The notes below the pieces were generated by a model. It worked only from the letters and a program-made list of their open reading frames with translations, was not told where the DNA came from and did not search any database. From NCBI GenBank assembly GCA_015832175.1, contig WJXW01000012.1, forward strand, positions 578,001-642,000: a DNA stretch of 64,000 nucleotides. The letters are read 5' to 3'. Both the position numbers and the translations under genes were made by a program. Source of the DNA: Paraphaeosphaeria minitans. Lineage: Eukaryota > Ascomycota > Dothideomycetes > Pleosporales > Didymosphaeriaceae. Shown in pieces: positions 11,723 to 23,923 of the stretch (its first letter is position 1; each line of letters opens with the position of its first letter).

Positions 11723-13387
11723 ATGGCGACAACGCCTACAAAGAACGAGATGGGCGGGCTCGCTGAGTCCGGAAGTGGACTTGAAAGTGGAAAGCAGGTC
11801 GAAGATGGTTCGCTCGAAGGTCCTTTGGAAGAAATAGACCCGGTTGCAGAAGCCAAATTGGTGAGGAAGCTGGACATTCACATCATCCCGATCGTGATGC
11901 TTCTGTACCTTTTTTCTTTTCTGGATCGGTGAGTAGTTTTATGGTTCCTACGCAGCTTCAATGGTACTCAAATGATCTACTGTTCCGCTAAGGGAGCTCG
12001 CCTTAATCTGTGCCAGGTTCTAATTCTACCACAGAGTAAACATTGGAAATGCCCGCCTTTACGGTCTCGAAGAAGATTTAGGTCTTACCGCAACACAATG
12101 GCAAACGGCCATTTCCATCCTCTTCGTGACGTACATTTTGTCCGAAGTTCCATCGAACTTGGTCCTGAAAAAATTGACCCCGTCCCGCTGGATCGCGTTC
12201 ATCACCGTCTCATGGGCTATCGTCGCAACCCTGACCGGAGTTGTGCAGAACTTCGCAGGCCTCATTGTATGCCGCCTCTTTCTCGGTGCCGTAGAGGGCG
12301 GCCTATTTCCAGGATTGGCCGTCTATCTTACCTTCTTTTACACGAAGCGTGAACTAGCTCTACGAATCGGATACCTCTTCGTGTCAGCTGCACTTGCTGG
12401 TGCATGTGGTGGTCTCCTTGCTTTCGCTATCGGACACATGGACGGTGTTTCTGGCAAGCGGGGATGGCGCTGGATCCTAATCATCGAGGGTTTACCAACT
12501 TTCGTTCTCGGGATCGCGACCTGGTGGATCCTGCCGGATGAGCCATCAACAACGTACTTTCTCGATGACCAAGAGAAGAAACTCGCTGTTGCGCGTTTGA
12601 AGCGCCAAATCGGATACACCGTCAGCGCACAAGAATTTCACTGGAAGGACGTACAGAACGGCGCTAAAGACTGGAAGATCTGGGCCTTCTCCTTTGCGCA
12701 GTTCGGCTGCGACACAATGCTCTACGGTTTCTCAACCTTCTTGCCTACCATCATCAAAGGCATCCAACCACACGCTTCGACGGCCCTGGTCCAGGTGTAC
12801 ACAATTCCGTGCTACGCGGTGGGCGCCATCACCTACCTGATTGTCGCGCGGCTGTCGGACTACCAGCAGAAACGCGGTGTCTACGCCGTCGCATTGGGTG
12901 TAGTAGCTATCATCGGGTACGCGATGCTTATGAGTGATTCCAGCGCCGCAGTGCACTATGCAGGATGCTTCCTGGTAGCCATGGGACTTTACGTCAACGT
13001 CGGTCTGCCATTGGCGTGGCTGCCCACCAACAACCCGCGCTACGGGAAGAGGACAATAGCCACGGGTCTGCAGTTGAGTCTGGGTAACTGCGCTGGTATC
13101 ATGTCTTCGTTCGTGAGTGCATCACATTGCACCTGGACGTTCGCAAGATGCTAACACATGCGCAGTTGTACCCCGCCAAGGAAGGCCCGCGCTTCATCCG
13201 TGGCCACGCCGTGACGCTGGCAATGGTGGCATTCGCAAGTGCTGTGTATGCGTTCATGTGGTTCTACTATTCGCGCGTGAATGCGCGGAGGGCAAGAGGA
13301 GACGAGGACCATAAGATCCAGGGCATGTCGGATCAGGAGATCAAAGAGCTCGGTGACGATAGCCCGCGGTTTGTTTACACCATTTGA
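11723..13387 (+). CDS. MFS permease, anion:cation symporter family (Dal5/TNA1-like)
   Basis: A plasma-membrane proton symporter of the ACS family, whose fungal members take up allantoate, nicotinate/quinolinate (TNA1), pantothenate or other organic anions. Exons are 11723-11928, 12035-13112 and 13166-13387, giving 501 residues, the normal size for the family. Typical elements are LVRKLDIHIIPI..LYLFSFLDR before and in helix 1, SEVPSNLVLKK after helix 2, GAVEGGLFPG in helix 4, and GNCAGIMSSFLYP in helix 10. All twelve helix regions seem present. Because it lies beside a QPRTase and a regulator, a pyridine carboxylate is the most economical substrate guess; the family's substrate range is wide, so this stays an inference. 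Confidence 0.9.
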
Positions 13388-13955
13388 AGGGTACGGAAAG
13401 CAAGCAGATGGGCACTGTTGCTCCACAGGGTGCGCTTGACCGTGGAAGAGTTATTGGAAACGGTATTGCGAACACGTTGGACGCCAAATATGTTACTTGA
13501 TGGAAGGAGATGAGCAGCACTAGTTCCGTGACGCGAACAGTTTTCTTTGATCCGGTCAAACTAACTTGAATAACCTACGATATCTCTCAATCACGTGGAT
13601 GCTGGACCTACAGACCCAGTCTCCAATACAAGTGGCCCATACAGCCAGACAGCATTTATGTATTACTATAGAGTGATCATGTTCGGATCATACAGGTCGA
13701 ATTCTCACGTCGCGCTTCCACGAAATTGCAACGCTGTTATAACGACAGACTTGGAAGCTAATATGTCGCACATAATACTCCGGACTTTAAAATGACCCAG
13801 CCCTGAGGCCCTTTCAAAAGGTACCTACGTGCCACAAACTCGAGCTTTGCAATGACGCAGTCTTCTCCCCTAGCTATCTAAGGTGTAAGCATTCCTGAGA
13901 CGGAACAGAGTCGGTCAGTTTTGTGGACTCGTGTCACGCTGGTTCAACACACTCC
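13388..13955. other. Intergenic
   Basis: About 570 bases downstream of the ACS permease. I see no gene or repeat that I can support. Confidence 0.4.
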
Positions 13956-14511
13956 AGGTTATCGGGCACCGTCGTCACAGTTGCCGTGGACCTCCCAGAA
14001 GAGACGGAGATTTCCTTCATACACAGGAATCTGATCACCCAACTGCATGCCGTTCTTCAAGAACACATTGGAGGAAGACTAGGCCGAGTCTGAACAGGCC
14101 ACAGTGAAACTGCCTGATGATGATCCCGCCGATTTCTTCCTCTATGTTCAGCTTCTTTATTCCGGTCAATTTCCAGTCAAGAGTGCGATATGCTAGTTCG
14201 ATGATCTCCTCGGCCTCTGCATCCTGGCAGAGAAGCTCCAGGATGTAGAAACACGAAACGTTACTATGGACAATGCCCTTTTAGCGACCACTCGCACTCC
14301 CGAAAATGGAAATATATCGTTTCCCCATATGGAGCTCGTATACATGATCTTCGATTACACACAGGAGGGCAATCCGCTTCGCAGACTCGTTGTATCTATA
14401 CTCGTCCATAGTGCCCTTCTCGAGCGATTCAACGCCTTTCCAAGAATGTTGAACCTTTATTTAGAATTTCTTCGTATGCTTACTCCTAAGCTGAGGCAGC
14501 TTCTCGAATGA
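13956..14511 (+). pseudogene. Broken BTB/POZ-domain gene (copy 1)
   Basis: Conceptual translation shows a BTB/POZ fold in pieces: LSGTVVTVAV and FIHRNLI (first strands and helix), LPDDDPADFFLYVQLLYSG (central helix), LCILAEKLQDVE, and FDYTQEGNPLRRLVVS (the post-BTB segment common in fungal families). The gene is interrupted by a TGA at 14091, a frame change of +1 before 14104, and a TAG at 14194. From 14266 an ATG frame runs to 14511. BTB proteins mediate dimerisation or recruit substrates to CUL3; this copy cannot. It is followed about 100 bases later by a second BTB copy on the same strand. Confidence 0.7.
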
Positions 14512-14613
14512 ATAGCACGTCCCGATTCCGACACAGTAAAGCTCATCGACTGGGTAACGCGCGATCCGAGGAGGTACCATGTCTAAGAGCCGGCGAATTA
14601 CAGAAATAGCAAC

Positions 14614-15161
14614 ATGACCACGGAGACACTCTATCTTCCCATATGTTACATACTGCTGTAAGTTTTAGATTCTGAGGAATAAAGAAGGCAAGCTGACATT
14701 TGTGCAGCGATCTCAGAGACGGATTCGTCACCGTGGTTGTGGGAACCGACGACGAATGCAAGTTATTCGTGTTGCAGAAGGGCGTGGTATGCAAGCGCTC
14801 CACGTACTCTCGCGGGTCTATGGAAGATCAGGGGTGGGAGTTGCGTCCGGGCATAGTCAGGCTGCGAAACGAAGATCCGGATATCTTTCAAGTCGACGTT
14901 CAGTCACTCTACGTAGGTTCAAAGGGTGCATTTGGGCGCCGAGGGATATTAATTTTGTGCGCGCAGGCCGGCAACGTTCTTAAAGATGATTCAGATGAGT
15001 CGAGCGAGGATAAATTCCGCACGCTGGGCCAGCTCTACGTCCTAGCAGATAAGACGAAGCATGTGCACGCGAAGAACCATACCGTGGAGGCTATTTATCT
15101 CGTCGTACCTACGAACCATGATGTCTGCGATAACTTAGCGGACATGATCATAACCATCTAG
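14614..15161 (+). CDS. BTB/POZ-domain protein, probably truncated (copy 2)
   Basis: Exons 14614-14657 and 14708-15161 join in frame across a good intron (GTAAGT, GCTGAC, GTGCAG) to give 165 residues. After the junction come DGFVTVVVG (BTB strand 1), then VRLRNEDPDIFQVDVQSLYVG and LGQLYVLADKTKHV, which match fungal BTB helices. The usual 'F.VHK..L' segment is altered (FVLQKGVVC). The stop is a TAG at 15159-15161, but the same frame continues past it with NVAPYDTPLRKLLFPFI, the normal post-BTB element, and FLRMMVAKLLKEA occurs near 15310 in some frame. So the stop looks premature and the copy is probably decaying. It could still be expressed as a short BTB protein. Confidence 0.55.
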
Positions 15162-15890
15162 AACGTTGCCCCCTATGACACTCCCCTGCGCAAGCTGCTC
15201 TTTCCCTTTATTACCGGCAAGCAAGCAGATACAAACTACTACCGATCGACTAGGAGAAACTTGAGTCACAGCTCGAGCAGGTGATGCCTAGTCTTTCAAA
15301 AACGCCGATCGATTTCTTGCGCATGATGGTAGCCAAGTTGCTCAAGGAAGCTGGCAGTTATGGTGACAGGCGAACAGATCCCGATTTGAGCCAATACATG
15401 GAAGCGATCCCCTGGGCGCGAGAAAAGATTCCTAACAACCACTGATAACCACCGACAAGGACTGACACACATAGTCTTGTTAAGTTCAAGAGGAGTCGTG
15501 TTACCCCAGGTTGCACGGTTGACAACCTAATTTCTCTGATCCTGGACACCGGACATTGGATGGGACTAACCCAGAAGCTGCGCAGAGTCGGAAGAAAAAA
15601 CGCATTCATCGGTTATTTTGGCATTCCCGCTTTATTGAAGAACTGGTGGATATGTTCATTCACGGTCTTGTTCCATCGGAAAGTCGTTCACGCTATGGTG
15701 CACTGAGTAGTCCTTGACCGTCTCCAACAAAAAGGCATTCTCTATTGAAACCACTCTCACGTGTGCACACGCTAACATACGAAGCTACTAGACATAGATA
15801 CTTGCGTTGACTTTTCTGCATCTACGCCCGTCAAGCCCAGACACGGCATCTAAATGCTACCAGGTAATCATAGTTTCTCAAGGAGCACGC
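15162..15890. other. Decayed 3' part of BTB copy 2, then intergenic
   Basis: The first 270 bases hold BTB 3' remnants without an intact frame. The rest, to 15890, shows no gene. Confidence 0.4.
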
Positions 15891-16444
15891 CTATACAAGG
15901 AACCGAGCGAGAACAGCATCCTTCCTGTCTCTGCACCGCGTGAACGGCGCATCTCTGTGTCCCTTATCTACCGTCCCTCTCATCTCTCCACAAATATCGT
16001 TCGCACGCACACGCTGCGTGAAACATTCATCATAAGCATGCACAATCTGCTGCAGCCGCATCTGCCTCGTCTCCTCGCTCTGGGTACGCGCGATGTCGAA
16101 TATCCACATATCAAACGGCTGCTCCTGCACGGGCGTCACGTCAACAAAGGCTCGTAAACCTCGGACCACAGTTTCGCTACCAGTAAGAATATTGTGATGC
16201 GTACCTCGGCTGCGTGCGCGGCTTTTGTTGCGTCGCTCATTTTTTGCCATAGGATGCAGTGTTCCTCCCACGTGTGGGCACAGTTGGGATGGCCTGGTTC
16301 GGGAGGGTTGCATGTCTGTCTGGAGTATTGGAGGTTCTTGCACCAGGGGGGTTTCGTACCTATGTCCATCTCATCTTCTGCAGATAGTCCTAGCAAAATG
16401 GCGACGATTAGCATGACCAAGGCCATTAGTATTTTGGTTTGCAT
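15891..16444 (-). CDS. Small secreted cysteine-containing protein (effector-like)
   Basis: Exons 16444-16205 and 16124-15891, split by an 80-base intron, give 157 residues. Residues 1-22 form a clear signal peptide (MQTKILMALVMLIVAILLGLSA). The mature part begins EDEMD and has four cysteines within about 30 residues (PWCKN, QTCNP, PNCAH, EHCIL) and three more in exon 2 (DECF, DICG, TRCR). The odd count suggests either one free thiol or a further small intron. I recognise no domain. Size, secretion signal, cysteines and location in a gene-poor region fit a candidate effector; a small secreted enzyme inhibitor or an orphan secreted protein is equally possible. Confidence 0.6.
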
Positions 16445-18996
16445 TGTGGGGTTGGCGGTGTTGGTGTGGATATTCGCGTGTTGTCTATTTGAAGCGTAAA
16501 TTTTTTACGGTTGAATGTTCAACCTGAGGGTATGTGAGCTTGAACTTATTTATGCGCAGAGGAAACCTCGTATGCGTTGGCGATGGTAATGTTGTCTGGC
16601 GTGACGAGTGCAATCAAGCTGGCACATCGTCATCTCATAACTTCTACTGTCTGGTCGACACATTTGAACAACGGATGAATTGTACCTAAACTACGGTGTG
16701 TTGGACCATAAACTGCATGGCGGACTGACGCTACTATCGCGCGAAAGGGCTAACCGTAACATTTCAGGCTGAAGCATAGAGGCCAGATTAGAAGTCCACG
16801 CGATGACATTAGCACTAAGCTTCGATAACCATGTATTTGCTTTGAACTGGGTCAAGTCAACAGGCAGATCAAATAGTCACTGGATACTTGAATTACGTTG
16901 ATCCGGAACCCAGAAAGTGCCGTTCAACTGCAACACCAATCTACCATAGGTAGTCTAACAGACGTGTTTTACTGGTAGACTAGTAAAAGTGTTTGCGAAT
17001 CGTCATTGGCATTGTGGTGCGGTGACAGTGACGCGCGAAATATACCTTATGTCGTGTGCATCGTGATTGAAATGCGGTAACAACTGAACGGGACTGAAAA
17101 CAGTGACACCGCCAATAATACACGTCCTAAGAAGAGGAACTTAGCACTACAGAAACCTTAAAACGGGGCTTGGTAGTTCAACTCCGATCATTTCGTGCAA
17201 GGTCCATAGGGAACGTACGTGAATTGAGCAGTTGGGCATGCAGTTACGGATGTGACAGTGCGAATTTTGCAATGTTCGTATTACTGTGACTTCACACTAC
17301 AGCAAGCGAGAGAAACTCTACCGACGTAGCAAGCGGTGCCAGAGTTTCCAACATTTCCATCGCTGTGTGTTGAGAAGCAACCAGGGAGTAGCATTGAAGG
17401 CACAGAACCAGGAAAAACTACCTCGGACGTCGTAATAGGGTTGCCATGAATTTCCGAACAACTCAGCTGCAGCCTTAATTTCGGGGTTACATGTTCAGTA
17501 TTGATGCACTACACAAGATGTTGCGCAATGCGTGATCGAGACTTTGTTCACAGCACTTTATACGTACCACGCTGCACGCACCGAGGACTATGCGAAGCAA
17601 GACCATAGCACAAGATCCCTAGGTGTATCTCGTAGACCTTGTAATGGTTGGGCGATGCCGACACCGGCGCCGATTATGGTGGCATGAGCTCGTATACAGC
17701 GTCCTTCGACGGACTCACCTATCCTTCTTTGAGATACACACATCACAAGTCGATACCGTACCAAAGCCGGATCGGATGCTGCAGCACCAATAGCCTCTAG
17801 CTAATCATAGCAGCACAAGGGTGTAGGGCTTATCTTCCGTGCAACATTTATTGGGGGCCTGAAGTACCTACGTCTGACACCAAGCCTTTCACCCGGAGCA
17901 TTCCAGCCCCAAGGGCCACGCACCCGATGCCTGCGGAATGCAAAGCACGCTCGGAGTCCTAGGACCTACTAGCCCCAGAAGCGCCCCGTCGCGCCTCTCG
18001 TATTTCCTAAATAAAAAGGCACCATCTGCGTAGCACCGACAACGCGCCCCGAACCTGGCCTGCTGCACGCCCCGCTCCCTCCCGTGTCAGGCATCCGGAG
18101 GCCCATGAAGTCTGGGGAATACAAGCATGATGCGGGTTGCACGCGGGGCGCCTCCTTCGGGTCCGGGTCCCCATGGGGGTTGCACCCGTCACACGTGGGC
18201 GTTATGTCGCGTACATTGAACCGTGCCTCTGGCACCTCTCGAGACACTCTCCTTCGGTCCGACATCGTAAAGGCGATGCAGTCGAGGGGACGAGTGCCGA
18301 AGCGAGCAGAAATAACGTTTTGAGGATGCGTGAATTATCGTCGGCACGGGATGAACGAGGTTAGATGTACGTTGCCCTTTGTACGGGCCTGGTTGATTGG
18401 TTGGCAGTCGGGAGGCGTTGGAGGGGCCCCAATTGGACGGGAGTCGGGTCTGAGATACGCGAGAGACGGATACATCAAAGCGTCGAATAGACTGTGCTTG
18501 GCCAGTTGGCCTCAGATTGTAAATACTTCAGCACGTGAAGACATTTAGAACGGACGGCGTAGAGGAAGCAACGTCTAGGGCCAGGGGGAAGGACTGGCGC
18601 CCGCAACCGCGGCCTCGCACCCAATACTCAGTATCCAGACCAACGTTGTCGAAGATCAGGAAGGCAAGGTAGAGCGACCCCCTGAATACAATGAATGGAT
18701 TACGGATTGGCAAGTCAATCAGAGAGGCCGAGAGGGTAGGGATTCGACGTCCAGAGTGACGACCACGTGAAATTCTTTTTTCAGCATCGTCGGAAGCATA
18801 TTGAGCAGAGACAGGCATACGCCAGCTCAGTGGTATAATAATTGACTATCGATATACGCGATCCACCTCAATCGATGAGGCTTCTCGCTATTACATACAC
18901 AACATCACGTGCACCATGCACATGCATGCATCCATCCCAACGTTCCAGCGTGAACCCAAGCGTAACGCGTTATACGAGAGGCGAGAGAGGGTGAGT
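16445..18996. other. Gene-poor stretch
   Basis: About 2.5 kb with no gene, RNA gene or element that I can support. Minus-strand frames at 17969-18265 and 18528-18818 have no recognisable motifs or splice context. Confidence 0.45.
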
Positions 18997-20777
18997 TTAG
19001 ACCTGGGACTTGGGCTCGTGAACCTCCGTGGTGCTGACGGGGATCTCGATGTGCTTTTCGCCGAGATGCATCTCGGCAGCGAAAGTGGAGTGGGGCTTCC
19101 ACTTTCCAGAAGTACGGGGAGTGCTCTCCTCCAGCATCTTGTCAACCTGTTCGACTTGAGGGGGGTCAGCGATGCTCCTTGGGTGTGGTCTGTGGTAGGG
19201 GTGAACTTACGGGTAAGACCCTTGGTCTCAGGAACGAAGAAGTAGGCGAAGACGAAGGACACAACGCAGAGACTGCCCCACATGAAGAACACCTTCGAGC
19301 CCAACTTGGCGGAGTGCGGCTGGTCGGCGACGAGGTAGGGAGTAATGACACCGATGATGCAGTTCCAGAACCAGTTGGAGGCGGTGGAGAGACCGACACC
19401 ACGGGAACGGATGGTAAGAGGGAAGATTTCACCAATGACGACCCAGGCACAGGGACCCCAGGTGATGGCGAAAGAGGAAATGTTCAAGCAGATAAAGGCG
19501 ATCATAGCCTTGGTGGCGTTCGGGTTGTCCTTGCCAGGCGCTCCAGCAGTGACACCAATGATTGCGACGATGTACTGGAAGATGATCATGAGAGCAGCAC
19601 CGCCGATAAGCATCTTACGACGACCAATCCTCTCGACCGCCCAGAATGAGACGGGAGTGGACAAGACGTTGACAAGAGTCGTGACGAGCGAGATCAAGAA
19701 AGGGTCCGAGATGGTGCCAAGCTGCTTGAAGAAGATGGGACCGAAGTAGAAGATGAAGTTGATACCAGTGAGCTGCTGCATCATCTGCAAGAAGATACCC
19801 ATGGCGGTGCGGCGGGAGTTGGAAGATGGCGAGCTGATCTTGCCCTTGAAGCAAGCCTTCCATGAACCAAGGTAGCTGGTCTGGGGCATGATGGACATCT
19901 CGTACTCGTGGTTGGCGATGATCTCCGCAAGTTCGTCTTGGATATATTCGGAGTCTACAGGCTGGCCACGGACACGGGCGAGTGCAGAAGCGGCCTTGTC
20001 CAGCTTTCCCTTCTTGACGAAGAAACGGGGCGAGTCAGGGAGCAGCATAAGGCCAACGCCCAGAATGATAGCCCAGAGGAACTGTACGCCGATGGGGATA
20101 CGGTAAGAACCAGTGTCCCTGCGGTCCTGAGAGGAGTATACAACGCAGTTGGCGAGCAGGATACCGATAGTGATGCAAAACTGGTAGCCAGAAACGACGG
20201 CACCACGAACCTTCTTGGGAGCAATCTCGGACATGTATCTATGCAGGTTAGATTGCGGAGCGGAAATTCGGTAGCAGTGGACTTACAAGATGACGACGGA
20301 CGAGATAAACCCGACACCGAAACCAGCAATGAGACGACCAGCGACCATGACACCTAGACCAGTGGATGCAATCTCGAGGATACCACCGACAACGAAGACG
20401 AGGCAGCCCATGATGATGGTCAGACGACGACCGATGAAGTCGGCAATGTCACCAGCCACGATGGCACCGAAGAAGGTACCGGCAGACAGAATCGAGGTCG
20501 TGAGCGAAGTTTGCGCAGGGCTTACAACAAAGCTAGAGGTGTAGTCTTTCAACGCTTGGCCAGTCAGACCGGTGTCCTCAGGGTAGTCCAGGCCGGTGTA
20601 TTGCTTGATGAAGTAGGGCATGGCAAGGACACCACCCATCCAACCAGTGTCATATCCGAAGAAGATGCCACCAAACGCCGCGAAAGCGACGATGAGGTAG
20701 GCCCTCACGGTGACGGGGGCCTCGACGCGATTGATATCGGTCGTGCCGGTAACGGGCATGACTCCTCCACCAGGCAT
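18997..20777 (-). CDS. MFS sugar (hexose) transporter
   Basis: A 12-helix sugar:H+ symporter or facilitator of the plasma membrane (sugar porter family). Exons 20777-20287, 20238-19211 and 19154-18997 give 558 residues. Sugar porter motifs are all present: GYDTGWMGG in helix 1, DFIGRR in loop 2-3, PDSPRFFVKKGK at the end of helix 6, QQLTGINFIFYFGP in helix 7, VERIGRRKM in loop 8-9 and PETKGLTLEQVD after helix 12. The last of these spans the second splice junction and confirms it. The C-terminal tail (KMLEES, HSTFAAEM) is as in fungal hexose transporters. G+C-rich third codon positions suggest strong expression. Exact sugar specificity is not readable. Confidence 0.93.
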
Positions 20778-23700
20778 GGCTGCAGATGTATGCTTCTGTG
20801 TAGGAGGGGGTGAAGAAGAGGGAGATGGTTAGGCGGGCCAACGTCGCGAGAGTCGAACAGAGGGAGCTTGAAAGGCCTTGGACAAACAGAAAAGCAAGTG
20901 CGAGAGGAGGCTGTACGTTTTAATACAATGGCCTCGGGGCCGTGACACGGCAGCTCAGTGGCTTCTCGATCATGGGTACAGTGACATTGTGCCTAATGTG
21001 CTAGCCTGAATAGGATGCTCCTCCGTGTCCCGTCTTTCTAGAAGGATTCAGACGCGCCCCTCAAATGGGTTCCTCCGCACTCTTCCCCGGTGGCTGGGCA
21101 TCCTTGGGCGGGATTGGACCACGGTGCAAACTTGCAGACCTGGCATACGGTCTCGTCTTTTTGGATTTCATCAGCTTGTCTTCTCAACTATTTTTTTTCT
21201 GACATTTAGCCAAGGCTTCTTGAGACGATACCCAGCTTAGGTGCCCCGGCGATGTGACTCAAAAGGGATCTGGGATCCAACAGGTGGTCCGGGTAAGAAT
21301 GGGGCACCCCACTGGGGAAGGCGTGCGAAGCTGGGGCGTCGCTAAGCTTGCTCAAGCAACCGCCGTCAGGAGGCCTTGGTTTGCACCCGCTGCAAGCTTT
21401 TGCTCGACATCCCTGGCGCCAGCCGAGGACGCAAATTTGGACGATGCGTTTGGAGATTGCGCCTCGCGTTGGCCTGCGCTCACTGGATCCCTACCCCGAG
21501 TCCGAGCCGCTCCTCGACTCCTCTTGCTCAACAGAGTCTCTCCAACTTAGCACCTGACACATGGCTCAGCTAGCTTATGCGGAGCTCGATGCAGACACGC
21601 GGCGTACGCGATGGTGTAGCCCCGCCTGCACTTCCAAAAACATCGGGATGCCCGCGAGCGGAGCCAGCCTGCAGTGACGAGAACGCGGTCGCTGGGAGCC
21701 GAAGTCCTGTCAATCGCTAGTGTCAAGGAAAGGCACGTTCCAAACATAAACTCTAGAGAGAGCATGGATGCGGCTTTGGAACCGAAGGTACGACTGTCGC
21801 ATCAATCCCCAAGGTTGCCAGGCATTGGTGTTGGCATGCATAGCCGCCTGCCTCATGAACATCCCAATAGTGACGCGGCGCTTGATTGGTCTTTCTGTCC
21901 GCGGGCCGGGTGTTTGGATCGTTGCGTCGACTCTGTCCCAATGACTGGAGTCGCACCGCTCGAGTCCGCATGTCACATGCCTTTCCGGTGGGTGAGCCGC
22001 CTGGGGGCCGGAGCTGAGAGTTGCCTTGGAGCGTTGCACCCCAGAAGTCGCTTGAACTGGGACGTCTGGAGAAAGCGCGTGAGAATGCCATAATTTGTTA
22101 ACGCGCATAAGCGCTAGTGGCGTAGTCACTGGTCACTGGTCAGTGGTCACCATGCCCATCGGTCACTTGGGAGAGCCACAGCCGTGCGGCATCTGGACAA
22201 CCTGGACCGATCTCCTGCTGGCTTTTTCACATGCACTCCGTTTGTTTCAATGGGAACTTTGCTGTCGTGGAAGCAAACAACATGGCCAGATGTACCTCTG
22301 GTGGTTTGAGATGTCCCTCAACTTAGTGCTGTAGGTATAGGTACCTACCTACATCCGTCTCTGCTACGGGCCAACGAAGGCGGAACGACGTGCAAAGTCA
22401 AATGTTGACCATCAGCGGCTTACCTTCGTTAGCACGAGCATTCGAAGCCAATGACCTTTCACCGTTTGCGCCTCGTAAGCCAAAGTGGTTTGATTGACCC
22501 ACTAGCCCACCCTCCTTTGTGCGGCGACTAGCAACTGTGCAAGATGCGATGCTACCGTGTAGGCGCCACCCGATGGCATACATTGGCGGGTGAGCGTTGG
22601 CAGGTCGCCAGCGGCGCCTCTTGGAGGATCTTGAGCATACGCGAATACGATCGCGCATCTAATTTTCGAGGATTGTTGATGATGGATCCACCCCTCCATG
22701 GGGAAATCGTTAGTGTTGCCTTAAGTTGCAACTGGAATGAACCCCGTAGTGGGGGCTCGAACGTGACTTTGGCTCGGCACGCTAAACCCTTTGCAGGCGT
22801 CCTTTCGGCATTGGCGACCCGATTTTATTATGTGCCAGGCTTTGTCTTCTGCGCCGCGCAAATCGTCTGGGGCTCCACAACGCGCCTCCGGTAAAAGGTA
22901 AAGGTCACTGAAACCCCTGTTCCCAAGAGAAAAATAGCCTTGTGGTACCGCCACAGAAGCATGGTCAATGCTCCGGGGTCCAGAATCACTTCCCGCGCGA
23001 GGTCGAGGTCTGGAGTTAAAGAATTTTCAACTCTAGAGAGTCATTCACCATTGCGTAGCGCGTCTCTTAGCATCCCATGTGACTGGCACAGCGGTAGGCT
23101 AACCATGAGGCTCTTCGTCTTTGCGGCGAATTCGGTCGGTACCAGCCAAAAAAAAACATGTGGAAGCGCTCCACTTCGATGCTCTAGATCCCCCAGAATG
23201 TGGTATTTGGGTCAAGAAACACATGGTCGTGGCTGACTATTATTCAGGTGTAGGTAATAAGGGTCCTACTTATGTGTCACGCGGAGTCCACAAGTCCTGC
23301 AGGATTTCAGATTTCTCTACGATCTGGGCGACACTGCCGAGGCCGAAGATTCGTCAGCTAGGTAGCATTCAACCGTGCAGTACATAGCGGAAAAGACTTT
23401 TCCTTGGCCGAAGATGTACTGTCAAGCTCATTAAGCTGTGAGTTCGTGTGTGCTTGGGTCTGCGGCGGTAGACTCATTGCACAAGTGCTGTTACCTAGTG
23501 TAGGATCCATGGCGAGAGAAAATCGAAATCTTGGATTTGCAACCTTGATTGCGCACGAACAACCTATTCTCACGAGCGTGATGGGTAACGATATGATTTA
23601 TTTTGCTGCCAGCGCGGGCAGAGGTAGGTAAGCGGCAGCGGGTGGCGGCTCCTGCGGGAAGCCTGCGCGTGGGAAGTGCACTATCAGTAAGGCTGACAGG

Positions 23701-23923
23701 ACTTGGTATGTTGCGCAGGGTTGAAGTCGGGGATGCAAGCTCCGTGCTGGTCCACTGAAGTTGATATTTGTGAGGCTGCAGCCCAAGGGTCTCCATGAGA
23801 TCACGTGTGCACTTAAAACCCGGCAGCTTATGTGGAGTCTGGGGCAATTAGCGTGCCTCTCCGATCCACCACACAACTACCCACGATAAAACAAGCAATA
23901 CCATCGTACAGCTTTAAGTACAC

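Noticed and set aside
17969..18265. 98-codon minus-strand frame in the empty region
   Set aside because: No recognisable motif and overlapping open frames on both strands, typical of chance in G/C-richer DNA.
22120..22150. CACTGGT/CAGTGGT cluster as a possible regulatory palindrome
   Set aside because: Only a few short overlapping half-sites with no gene nearby; probably simple-sequence drift.
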